From Porticoccaceae bacterium (lineage in GTDB: Bacteria; Pseudomonadota; Gammaproteobacteria; Pseudomonadales; Porticoccaceae), in contig JAPKCN010000013.1 in assembly GCA_028822945.1 (NCBI GenBank), forward strand, positions 1-16,719: DNA of 16,719 bases, read 5' to 3'. The position numbers were made by a program, and so were the translations under genes. Below the pieces are notes generated by a model. That model did not search any database. It was given only the letters and a program-made list of their open reading frames with translations, and had not been told where the DNA came from. The first letter of the stretch is position 1. Each line of letters begins with the position of its first letter. Below are positions 6,933 through 13,629 of this stretch, one piece after another.

Positions 6933-9118
6933 AAAAGTTGGCCAGCTTGTCTCGATTCATCGTAGCGTTGAAATAATTTAATCACGTTTCTACGCAGCAA
7001 TGATGATGCTTTGTCCAGCCAATTTGGATTGTATAACAGATCGATTTTGGAGAACGACGGGCATAGCACGGCGCTGTGCACATTATCGCCGCAGACACCG
7101 CAGCCTACGCAACTGTTATCGACGTAGGATACCGGGTCTTCGCGCAGGGTATCGAGGCTAGGTTTAATGGTCAAAGAGGGGCAACCCGATAGTCGAATGC
7201 AGGCATGATCGCCGGTACATGTTTGGCTATCTATGTAAAAACGTGCACGCAATGTGCGCTTTCCATCGCCGATTGATTTTTTCATTAGCGGTTTGATGCG
7301 CCGCTGGCGATTGAGCATACATTCGCCTTCGGCAATGATAACTTTTAGTCCGGGTTGCGACGACTGCAGAGCTTCATTGAGCGTTTTCTTCATCGCCTCG
7401 ATACTGTAGGTGCTGACAGTGCGCACCCACTCGACGCCCGCACCACGGCAGGCAAGCTCAATGGATACCGAGTCGTCGCGCTCGGAATGGCGGGCGTCGA
7501 TGGTCGTGGCAATAATATTATTGGGCTCTACCATGGAGGGAATGTCTTGCCCTCCGGTAGCTGCAGAATAACCGTTGTTGACGATAATCAATATGCCATC
7601 GTGTTTGTTAAAAACTGCGCTAACTACGCCTGACGACAGGCCGTTGTGCCAAAACCCACCATCGCCCATAATACTGATCGCCTTGTGCGGCAAGGCGGCG
7701 CGGATACTCGAGGAACTAGCCAATGATAGGCCATAACCCATAATGGTGTTGCCGAGGTTAAATGGCGCCAGTGTAGCGAACGAGTGGCAACCAATATCAG
7801 AGCTAATATGAAATGGACCAAGATCATTTTGTACCTGCTTAATAGCGCTAAATAGTGGCCGTTCTGGGCAACCGGTACATAGACCTGAAGGCCTCGGTGG
7901 TACCACTTTTAGCAGTTTCTGGTGTTCAATATCGGTAAGGGGCGAGTTGAATCTTTGAACGTCTGCTACAGAAAAATTCTTAGTAATATACGGCATACCT
8001 GGAGTTTCTAAAAACCTCGTCAATCCAAGTAGGGTAATTTGCGCGGTATATTCTCCAGCTTGTGTAAATAGATCTGCGCCATAGACTTTGGTCTGGATAT
8101 CGCGCTTTCTAAGAATGGTATGAATGGCCGGCTCAATATATTCGGGTTGTCCCTCTTCGAGGAGCACCACATGGCTTTTACCAACACAGAACTCAACAAT
8201 CTCTTCGGGCACCACTGGATAAGCAACATTCATAACATAGATTGGAATATCGGAAACCCCGAAATTGTTGGAAAGGCCCTGTCTCTGCAGCGCTCTGATC
8301 AACGTATTATAGGTTCCTCCGCAAGTAATAATGCCCAACTGCTTATGCTTACCTGGAAAGAACTCGTTGAGTTTGTTGTCAACAATGAAGTCAATTGCAT
8401 GCGGCCAGCGCTGCGCAATTTTGTCCTGTTCTTGCTGATAAACATGCGGTGGCAGAATGATTTTTTCAGCTTCGCGGTTCGGCACCACGTGATTCTTACT
8501 ACTAAAGTCGGGCGCTCGGTTGTCCTTAGCGGTGAACTCGCCGGTGACGTGACAACCGCGAATGCGCATCATATAAAAAACGGGTGTGTTGCTGGCCTCA
8601 GACAACTGAAATGCACTTTCTATCATGTCGACAATGCTGGTCAGGTTCGGTCGAGGGTCGATTAGCCACATCTGTGCTTTCATCGCAAAGGCGTACGTCC
8701 TCTCCTGCATAATACTTGAGCCCTCGCCATAGTCCTCGCCGACAATAATAATTGCCCCTCCGGTGACCCCTGACGAAGCTATATTTGACAGGGCATCCGA
8801 GGCGACATTGGTGCCGACCGTGGATTTCCAAGTGACCGCGCCGCGCAGAGGATAATTAATCGATGCGCTCAGCATTGCAGCGGCAGTTGCCTCGCTGCCA
8901 TTCGCCTCGAAGTGTACGCCGAGATCTCCAAGGATACCTTGGGCGTCATTGAGCACGTCCATCAAGTGTGATATTGGCGATCCTTGATAGCCACCAACGT
9001 AGGCCACTCCAGATTGAAGTAACCCTTTGGTAATAGCAAGAATACCCTCACCTTTAAAGCTCTCGCCCTCGCCGGCGTGGAGTTTTAGGACTTCGTGCGT
9101 AAATGAACGTTCAGCCAT
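6929..9118 (-). CDS. Indolepyruvate:ferredoxin oxidoreductase alpha-type subunit (TPP, iron-sulfur)
   Basis: A 729-residue catalytic subunit of the IorA type. The N-terminal pyrimidine-binding domain shows GYQGSPISHLMDVL and a TWKSTVGTNVASDALSN region. CTGCPERP (Cys414, Cys417) precedes the pyrophosphate-binding domain. The TPP motif MGDGGFWHNG (484 onward) ends in IVNNGYSAATGGQ. A C-terminal ferredoxin domain follows: the first motif is C634-x2-D637-x2-C640-x5-C646-P, with Asp in place of a Cys, and the second is complete, C670-x2-C673-x2-C676-x9-C686-P. The reaction is 2-oxoacid + CoA giving acyl-CoA + CO2 + reduced ferredoxin. Known IorA enzymes use indolepyruvate and arylpyruvates. Here the neighbours (isatin-hydrolase-like protein, aminobenzoyl-CoA-type monooxygenase) suggest an arylglyoxylate such as isatinate; that is inference. 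The start is ATG with a weak ribosome site, 70 bp after the cyclase gene. No separate ferredoxin gene is present. Confidence 0.85.
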   Translation of the reverse strand: MAERSFTHEVLKLHAGEGESFKGEGILAITKGLLQSGVAYVGGYQGSPISHLMDVLNDAQGILGDLGVHFEANGSEATAAAMLSASINYPLRGAVTWKSTVGTNVASDALSNIASSGVTGGAIIIVGEDYGEGSSIMQERTYAFAMKAQMWLIDPRPNLTSIVDMIESAFQLSEASNTPVFYMMRIRGCHVTGEFTAKDNRAPDFSSKNHVVPNREAEKIILPPHVYQQEQDKIAQRWPHAIDFIVDNKLNEFFPGKHKQLGIITCGGTYNTLIRALQRQGLSNNFGVSDIPIYVMNVAYPVVPEEIVEFCVGKSHVVLLEEGQPEYIEPAIHTILRKRDIQTKVYGADLFTQAGEYTAQITLLGLTRFLETPGMPYITKNFSVADVQRFNSPLTDIEHQKLLKVVPPRPSGLCTGCPERPLFSAIKQVQNDLGPFHISSDIGCHSFATLAPFNLGNTIMGYGLSLASSSSIRAALPHKAISIMGDGGFWHNGLSSGVVSAVFNKHDGILIIVNNGYSAATGGQDIPSMVEPNNIIATTIDARHSERDDSVSIELACRGAGVEWVRTVSTYSIEAMKKTLNEALQSSQPGLKVIIAEGECMLNRQRRIKPLMKKSIGDGKRTLRARFYIDSQTCTGDHACIRLSGCPSLTIKPSLDTLREDPVSYVDNSCVGCGVCGDNVHSAVLCPSFSKIDLLYNPNWLDKASSLLRRNVIKLFQRYDESRQAGQLL

Positions 9119-9188
9119 AATTTCTCAATTAAATATATGTAATCAGCGCTTAGTAGTCAGCATGTGTTGTGGATGTTGTCCGCGCTAC

Positions 9189-9983
9189 TTAATCTGGCGA
9201 CACTATAAGCGCCAATACGCGCGTTGGGCTGCCAGATCCGCCTTTAATTTTTAGTGGTGGCGCAATTAATAGCGCCCCTTTTGCGGGTAATAAGTCTAAA
9301 TTCTTTAATCCTGCTAGGCCACATTTGTTAGCACCATGCATGATGTTGTGACACGGAAACATGGGTTCTTGGGCAGCGGCTTGACCAGCATCAGTCCCTA
9401 CGGTTTCTACCCCGACTCCGACCACATTGCGCTCTTCAGCTAAAAATTTCACGGCATCAGGCTCCCAACCTGGTGTATGGCTGCCGTCATCTGACACGTT
9501 TAGGTACTTCTCTGAGGTAATCTGTTTTGACCAGTCGGAGCGGTAGAGTACCCAGGAGCCAGCCTCTATTTGGCCGTGTTGCGCTTCCCACTTTTTAATA
9601 AAGGCGACGGACATTAAAAAATCTGGATTTTCAGAGCTTTCATTAGAGGCGTCTATAACGCAAGCGGGTGCAATAAAGGATTCAACTGGCAAGCTATCTG
9701 TTGCATGGTCGTTGTGATCCTTTCCGGTTACCCAGTGGATAGGCGCGTCAAAATGCGTGCCGGTGTGTTCGCCACACTTAAAGTTATTCCAGTACCAGGC
9801 TGGACCTCGTTCATCGTACCGGGAGATTTCCTCGATGCTAAACGGCCAAGACACTCCCCAGCCATACTCGGTCGGTAATTTTAGGGTGGGCGTACTCGGT
9901 TCCAAGGTGGCGGTGAGATCAATAATCTTAATTGCACCACTGGCCAAATCTTGTACTAGGTCGATAAGTGACGAACTGCTCAT
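9189..9983 (-). CDS. Cyclase-family metal-dependent hydrolase, candidate isatin hydrolase
   Basis: A 264-residue protein of the cyclase/kynurenine formamidase superfamily, cytosolic, which hydrolyses cyclic or aryl amides using a divalent metal (Mn in isatin hydrolase, Zn in KynB). The metal motif is H73-T-G-T-H77-F-D79-A-P-I-H83, followed by WVTGKD. A GVGVETVGTDAGQAA stretch lines the usual active-site region, and the C-terminus has APPLKIKGGSGSPTRVLAL. An in-frame ATG at 10061 would add 26 residues, but the ATG at 9983 has a well-placed AGGAA site and gives the normal family start. KynB proteins are shorter (~210 residues); the length and gene context favour isatin hydrolase (isatin to isatinate) over formylkynurenine hydrolysis, but sequence alone does not settle the substrate. 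It is the first gene of the leftward block-2 operon and divergent from ridA-like, with a shared operator-like palindrome. Confidence 0.8.
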   Translation of the reverse strand: MSSSSLIDLVQDLASGAIKIIDLTATLEPSTPTLKLPTEYGWGVSWPFSIEEISRYDERGPAWYWNNFKCGEHTGTHFDAPIHWVTGKDHNDHATDSLPVESFIAPACVIDASNESSENPDFLMSVAFIKKWEAQHGQIEAGSWVLYRSDWSKQITSEKYLNVSDDGSHTPGWEPDAVKFLAEERNVVGVGVETVGTDAGQAAAQEPMFPCHNIMHGANKCGLAGLKNLDLLPAKGALLIAPPLKIKGGSGSPTRVLALIVSPD

Positions 9984-9990
9984 AGATGTG

Positions 9991-9995
9991 TTCCT
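9991..9995 (-). promoter_or_regulatory. Ribosome binding site deciding the cyclase start
   Basis: On the minus strand this reads AGGAA, 7 nt before the ATG at 9983. It supports the 264-residue form over the longer frame from 10061, which would run through the palindrome and promoters. Confidence 0.6.
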
Positions 9996-10020
9996 ATAGG
10001 TTGGATATAAGGAATAGTGC

Positions 10021-10049
10021 TTGGCAAGATTATATTTTAAGTTTAAAAT
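10021..10049 (+). promoter_or_regulatory. Predicted sigma70-type promoter for the RidA-family gene
   Basis: TTGGCA (10021-10026, 5 of 6 matches to TTGACA) and TAAAAT (10044-10049, 5 of 6 matches to TATAAT) are separated by exactly 17 bp. The start of transcription would fall near 10056, about 35 bp before the preferred ATG. The spacer and -10 box lie inside the 28-bp palindrome, so a protein bound there would block the promoter. Confidence 0.5.
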
Positions 10050-10055
10050 ATAATC
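10028..10055. promoter_or_regulatory. Perfect 13+13 bp inverted repeat, candidate operator
   Basis: GATTATATTTTAA (10028-10040) and TTAAAATATAATC (10043-10055) are exact reverse complements around a 2-nt GT centre. The site lies in the spacer between the divergent cyclase and RidA-family genes and covers the predicted promoter elements of both. Perfect symmetry of this size is typical of operators for dimeric regulators such as MarR, TetR or GntR proteins; aromatic-acid clusters of this kind are often controlled by MarR proteins. No regulator gene lies in the window. The A+T-rich arms also serve promoter function, which could explain part of the symmetry. Confidence 0.6.
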
Positions 10056-10057
10056 CA
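10029..10057 (-). promoter_or_regulatory. Possible promoter for the leftward cyclase operon
   Basis: On the minus strand a perfect TATAAT (10034-10029) stands 17 bp after TGGATT (10057-10052), only 3 of 6 matches to TTGACA. It overlaps the palindrome. A weak -35 with a strong -10 would fit an activated or tightly repressed promoter. Confidence 0.35.
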
Positions 10058-10077
10058 CCATTTACGTGATAGTTTTT

Positions 10078-10082
10078 AAGGA
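10078..10082 (+). promoter_or_regulatory. Ribosome binding site deciding the RidA-family start
   Basis: AAGGA ends 8 nt before the ATG at 10091. An in-frame ATG at 10082 overlaps this site and would have no spacing to it, so 10091 is the better start. Confidence 0.55.
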
Positions 10083-10090
10083 TGCAGCGC

Positions 10091-10489
10091 ATGCATGGAC
10101 AAGTTTTACCCGAGGGATGGGTTGTACCTAAAGGATACGCGAATGGTATTTTGTGCGATTCGGGTAAAACTCTTTTTATTGGTGGCCAGATAGGTTGGAA
10201 CGCCAACGGCGAGTTTGAATCGGATGATTTTGTCGGTCAGACCAAGCAGGCTTTAATCAATGTTAGAGAGGTCTTAAGTGCCGCGGGTGCGCGACCCGAG
10301 CATATGGCGAGAATGACATGGTATTTGACATCAAAACTTGCCTACGCCGAAAATTTACGGCCGATCGGTCAGGCATACAGAGAGGTGATGGGTCGCCACT
10401 TTCCTGCTATGAGTGTCTTTCAGGTACTTGCCTTAATCGAGGACCGAGCACAGATTGAAATTGAGGTGACGGCAGTTCTCCCCAGTTAA
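10091..10489 (+). CDS. RidA/YjgF/UK114-family protein lacking the deaminase arginine
   Basis: A 132-residue member of the Rid superfamily, small cytosolic trimers. The fold signature is clear: LFIGGQIGWNANGEF near the N-terminus, QTKQALINVREVLSAAGA in the middle, and MTWYLTSK followed by IGQAYREVMGRHFPAMSVF. Canonical RidA enzymes hydrolyse enamine/imine intermediates using an Arg (Arg105 in E. coli RidA, in VEVARLPKD). Here the matching stretch is FQVLALIEDRAQIEIEV, with Ala at that place, so the classical activity is doubtful. It is divergent from the cyclase operon and shares its operator-like site. Proteins of this type recur beside 2-aminobenzoyl-CoA monooxygenase genes, where they could act on the 2-amino-ene (enamine) product of ring reduction; that role is inference. 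The ATG at 10091 is chosen over 10082 for ribosome-site spacing. Confidence 0.8.
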   Translation: MHGQVLPEGWVVPKGYANGILCDSGKTLFIGGQIGWNANGEFESDDFVGQTKQALINVREVLSAAGARPEHMARMTWYLTSKLAYAENLRPIGQAYREVMGRHFPAMSVFQVLALIEDRAQIEIEVTAVLPS

Positions 10490-11325
10490 ACGTGCGCTTT
10501 GCTAGCTAAAATGTCGTCGGTCCGCTTGGTTCGAGCCCTGCCAATATGCCCACACAGAATCTCAAAATGCACTCGCCATATTGGTTTATAGCCTCGTTTT
10601 GACTGCGAGTAATGCTCCATTTTTTGTGGGTAAGTTATCACTTTGTTTGGGGTCATCTTATAGATATCGGTTAATATATGGGCGGGGAGGCCGGTTCTAG
10701 CTAGTTGAAACCAGCGATACCGATGCCGGCGCCGTTGTGTCGGCATCGTAAATATGCGTTGGTACGCGATTCATATAGGCAATCGTCATATGCATTTAAA
10801 TAGATACCATATGTCATTCGGATGCCACGATATTGCGGCAAACACATGCCGCTCGGGGAGCGCATGCGGACTCGTAGTAGCCGCTACCATCGCAATTAGA
10901 AAAATCAAAAATAGCTTGTTCGCTAAACGTATGTGTTCCAAAAGCCTGGGATTCGCCGACTGGCATATCATCGAACTACCGACCGTTAACAGTTTGGATG
11001 GCAGTTATATACAACCCAGCGGAATCGCAGCTGATTTTTCGACACTAAAATGGCCGCAACCGCGCATGATTTTATCGCTATTTTGGTTGTATCCGATGAC
11101 CTCAAAGCTGGCCGTTAACATAGACTTGCAACCGTCCGATGGCGGATCGATCACTTATGTTAAATATAGACTGTCGTCAACAAATACCGGCTTGCTTCAG
11201 CGCAACTCTGGGATGCCGGCCAAGCGCACCGAGCAAACGCCCTCGCTGTTTATTTGTGCGATCAATAGGTGCGTAGCGATGGCGGAGGTATGCCAATCAC
11301 CAGTGCAGAGCCCACCAAAAACTGA

Positions 11326-11454
11326 TATGTCCGCCGCGGAACTATCGAGGTGGTGCGGCTGGGGATCGAACTAGCCAGCGAAGGCCCTAATATGTTTTAT
11401 ATTGATAATCTGACTGTCAGTGACATACGTTTTATCAGTTTTAAAACTATCTGA
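11326..11454 (+). pseudogene. Possible C-terminal remnant of a carbohydrate-binding or glycosidase-type protein
   Basis: In this frame, after a stop at 11323-11325, about 42 codons encode a tail containing GIELASEGPNMFYIDNLTV and end at TGA 11452-11454. The pattern of alternating strands followed by 'fYIDNltV' resembles the last strands of jelly-roll carbohydrate-binding domains in secreted polysaccharide hydrolases. Upstream the same frame is broken by stops at 11323 and 11266. A different frame carries strand-like text such as LAVNIDLQPSDGG near 11110-11150, as expected if several frameshifts had broken one gene. There is no start codon or ribosome site for the tail itself. The family assignment is weak, and chance is a real alternative. 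Confidence 0.35.
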
Positions 11455-11485
11455 AGTTGGCGTCATGAGTCCTCCGATGGTAACG

Positions 11486-11502
11486 AGCCACGGGGCGTGG
11501 CT
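11486..11502 (-). terminator. Short strong hairpin downstream of the acyl-CoA dehydrogenase gene
   Basis: AGCCACG and CGTGGCT form a perfect 7-bp stem with a 3-nt loop, 42 bp past the end of the leftward acyl-CoA dehydrogenase gene. No T-run follows on the minus strand, so it may protect the mRNA 3' end or be a weak terminator. Confidence 0.35.
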
Positions 11503-11544
11503 ATAAGGCTTGACAGTGTTTCACACCAAGGAGCTCGGTCATGA

Positions 11545-12720
11545 CTAGGGCTTTATATGACCGGCGAGTGTTTGGCGGGCAATAATTGTCTGCTGCACTT
11601 CTGATGCGCCTTCGTAAATTCGCAGCGCGCGCACGTCGCGGTAGAGCGATTCAATGATGTGACCCTTAGTGACGCCCATACCGCCATGCAGTTGCACTGC
11701 GGCATCGATAACCTGTTGCGCTGACTCGGTGGCGTGAAGTTTGGCCATGGCTGCTTCGCGCGTTACCCGTTGCGCGAGACAATCTTTAGTCCATGCCGAG
11801 CGATAGACTAATAGGGCACTGCTGTCTATACCAACTGCCATATCGGACAATTTACCCTGAACCAATTGGAGATCGCTAAGCACACCGCCAAATACCTTGC
11901 GCCGTGCGACATGAGAAAGCGTTTCGTCCAGTGCACGGCGCGCCATGCCGAGCGCTGCAGCGGCGACTGTGGTGCGAAAAACATCTAGTGTAGCCATGGC
12001 AATGCCAAGGCCACTGCCGATACTTCCAACCAAATTTTCGCGCGGCACTATACAATTTTCAAACACTAACGTGCCAATCGGATGCGGCGCTATAAGCTCG
12101 ATGCGTTTAGACACACGCAGTCCGGGATTATCAGCTTGGACAATAAAACAGCATATATCTTTGGTTCCTCCGCTCTCGCCGGTTCGCGCAAAAACGGTAT
12201 AAAAATTTGCCAGTCCGGCATTCGAAATCCAAGTTTTTTCACCGTTAATAATAAAGTGATCGGCGCGTTCCTCGGCCTGTGTCGTCATTGCCCTTACGTC
12301 GCTTCCCGCCTCTGGTTCGGATAGGGCAAAAGCTGCAAGAGCGTCGCCGCTGGCGACAGCTGGAAGAAATTGAGATTGCTGCTGAGGGGATCCAAATAAC
12401 GATATAGGACCACTGCCCAACCCCTGCATAGCGAATGCAAAATCGGCCAGTGCATGATGCCGGCCGAGTGTCTCGCGCAGCAGGCAAAGGCTACGGACAT
12501 CTAGCTTGCCGCCAGGACCCTCGCCTAACGACACTGCATGGTGCAGGAACCCCGCGTTGCCGAGGGCTTTGACAATATCGCGACAGGTGCCATCCAAATC
12601 TTCCTCTTCGTGCTCGGTCAAGCGTTGCATATTAGCGCTCGACCAAGCGTCGATATCGATCGCCAGGGCTCGGTGTCGATCATCTAAAAACGGCCAGTTA
12701 AGAAAAGATGTGTCGCTCAT
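11545..12720 (-). CDS. Acyl-CoA dehydrogenase (short/medium-chain type)
   Basis: A 391-residue FAD enzyme of the acyl-CoA dehydrogenase family, cytosolic, introducing an alpha-beta double bond and passing electrons to ETF. Visible motifs are AFALSEPEAGSDVRAM (flavin and substrate contacts), GEKTWISNAG, FARTGESGG, the RRKVFGGVLSDLQLVQGKLSDMA helix, AAVQLHGGMGVTKGHIIESLYRDVRALRIYEGASEVQQ, and the catalytic base Glu370 in YEGASE. The ATG has an AGGGAG site 9 nt upstream. It is the last gene of the leftward block-5 operon, 73 bp after the hydratase. In that operon it should act on an alicyclic or ring-opened CoA ester made downstream of the aminobenzoyl-CoA monooxygenase/reductase; the exact step is unknown. 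The N-terminal ~60 residues are less typical than the rest. Confidence 0.87.
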   Translation of the reverse strand: MSDTSFLNWPFLDDRHRALAIDIDAWSSANMQRLTEHEEEDLDGTCRDIVKALGNAGFLHHAVSLGEGPGGKLDVRSLCLLRETLGRHHALADFAFAMQGLGSGPISLFGSPQQQSQFLPAVASGDALAAFALSEPEAGSDVRAMTTQAEERADHFIINGEKTWISNAGLANFYTVFARTGESGGTKDICCFIVQADNPGLRVSKRIELIAPHPIGTLVFENCIVPRENLVGSIGSGLGIAMATLDVFRTTVAAAALGMARRALDETLSHVARRKVFGGVLSDLQLVQGKLSDMAVGIDSSALLVYRSAWTKDCLAQRVTREAAMAKLHATESAQQVIDAAVQLHGGMGVTKGHIIESLYRDVRALRIYEGASEVQQTIIARQTLAGHIKP

Positions 12721-12793
12721 GCCTCAATACTCCCTTGTTTGCCATATTCTGCCATCCGCCCGAAGATTTTCTGCGGCGTTGGTGACGACTTAT

Positions 12794-13606
12794 CTAGTCG
12801 CCTTTAAAGGCGGGTTTTTCGCGTTTAACAAAGGCCTCATAAGCTCTCTTAAAATCCTCAGTCTGCATACAGATAGCCTGCGCTTGCGCCTCGGACTCAA
12901 TAGCTTGATCGACCGACATATTCCACTCTTGATGCAATTGCATTTTGGTGATGCCATTTGCAAAGGTCGGTCCCGAGGCGATGCGCGCGGCCATCTCCAG
13001 CGCTAGTGTTTGCGGCTCGGCATCTATACTGTTGAAAAACCCCCAACGCTCGCCTTGTTCGGCATTCAGAGAGCGGCCAAAATACAGTAGTTCGCTGGCC
13101 CGACCCTGACCTATAATGCGCGGCAGCAGTGCGCAGGCACCCATATCACAACCGGCCAAACCGACGCGATTAAAAAGGAACGAGACCTTGGCGGTTGGCG
13201 ATGCGTAACGCAGATCACTGCTCATTGCCAAAATTGCGCCGGCCCCGGCGCATACGCCCTCAACCGCGCAAAGGACAGGTTGCCGGCAGGCGCGCATAGC
13301 CTTTACCAGATCGCCGGTCATGCGTGTGAAGTCGAGTAACTCGGCCATCGACATGGCCGTCAGTGGGCGAATAATTTCGTGCACGTCGCCACCCGAGCAA
13401 AAGTTCCCCCCCATGCCGTGTATCACAATGACGTGGATGTCGCTGGCGTAATTTAAATTTCGGAACAGATCTCTCAGTTCGGCATAGGACTCAAAGGTGA
13501 GCGGGTTTTTTCGCTCGGGTCGGTTGAGAGCAATGACTCCCACACCGCTTTCTACGCGCCATAAAAAGTTGTCTGCGGCATAATTCGTCAAATCGGTGGT
13601 TTGCAT
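12794..13606 (-). CDS. Enoyl-CoA hydratase/isomerase-family protein with atypical active site
   Basis: A 270-residue crotonase-fold protein. The CoA-binding and oxyanion-hole segments are clear: NRPERKNPLTFESYAEL, then GGNFCSGGDVHEI (60s-70s) and GVCAGAGAILAMSSDLRYAS (117-136). Both Glu residues of classical hydratases are absent: Ile125 stands where GGGCE has its Glu, and the second Glu region reads SFLFNRVGLAGCDMG, with Asp154 just after. A nearby Asp serves catalysis in dienoyl-CoA isomerase and 4-chlorobenzoyl-CoA dehalogenase, so isomerase, ring hydrolase or hydration chemistry are all possible. It lies between the SDR and acyl-CoA dehydrogenase genes of the block-5 operon. The ATG has an AGGA site 9 nt upstream. 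A ring-derived CoA thioester is the likely substrate; the reaction is not determined. Confidence 0.82.
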   Translation of the reverse strand: MQTTDLTNYAADNFLWRVESGVGVIALNRPERKNPLTFESYAELRDLFRNLNYASDIHVIVIHGMGGNFCSGGDVHEIIRPLTAMSMAELLDFTRMTGDLVKAMRACRQPVLCAVEGVCAGAGAILAMSSDLRYASPTAKVSFLFNRVGLAGCDMGACALLPRIIGQGRASELLYFGRSLNAEQGERWGFFNSIDAEPQTLALEMAARIASGPTFANGITKMQLHQEWNMSVDQAIESEAQAQAICMQTEDFKRAYEAFVKREKPAFKGD

Positions 13607-13629
13607 GCTGTGTATTCCTAGTTATATCG

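Larger units (their letters stand above)
10490..11544. other. About 1 kb without a convincing intact gene
   Basis: Between the RidA-family stop and the acyl-CoA dehydrogenase stop I find no frame that reads like a complete protein. A 206-codon plus-strand frame (10754-11374) and an 86-codon minus-strand frame (10486-10746) have odd composition, no ribosome site that I can support and no recognisable motif. The stretch holds a CGATGCCG/CGGCATCG stem (10721-10728 with 10741-10748, 12-nt loop), a protein-like tail at 11326-11454 in another frame, and small hairpins at 11486-11502 and 11536-11563. It looks like decayed coding sequence or the scar of an insertion between the two catabolic operons. 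Confidence 0.55.

Noticed and set aside
8120..8665. 181-codon plus-strand frame inside the IorA-type gene
   Set aside because: It is antisense to conserved TPP-enzyme sequence; no motif and no ribosome site.
9189..9983. Kynurenine formamidase (KynB) as the name for the cyclase-family protein
   Set aside because: It shares the HxGTHxDxPxH motif but is ~50 residues longer than typical KynB, and no kynureninase or tryptophan dioxygenase gene is nearby. Kept as an alternative only.
9984..10061. Upstream ATG at 10061 as the start of the cyclase
   Set aside because: The extra residues would be encoded by the palindrome and promoter region. The ATG at 9983 has a proper ribosome site and matches the family start.
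10486..10746. 86-codon minus-strand open frame downstream of the RidA-family gene
   Set aside because: Very basic, no family resemblance, no ribosome site, and it overlaps the RidA stop. Treated as chance.
10754..11374. 206-codon plus-strand open frame in the gene-poor region
   Set aside because: No recognisable motif, many rare-type residues and Cys/Trp/Arg runs, no ribosome site I can support. At best it contains pieces of a decayed gene in shifting frames.
11437..11448. AGTTTTAAAACT palindrome as a second copy of the operator
   Set aside because: It shares only an A+T-rich core with the 28-bp site, lacks the outer arms, and is not upstream of any supported gene.
11536..11563. CGGTCAT/ATGACCG stem at the acyl-CoA dehydrogenase stop as a terminator
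   Set aside because: Seven-bp stem with a 14-nt loop, partly inside the coding sequence and without a T-run; too weak to annotate.
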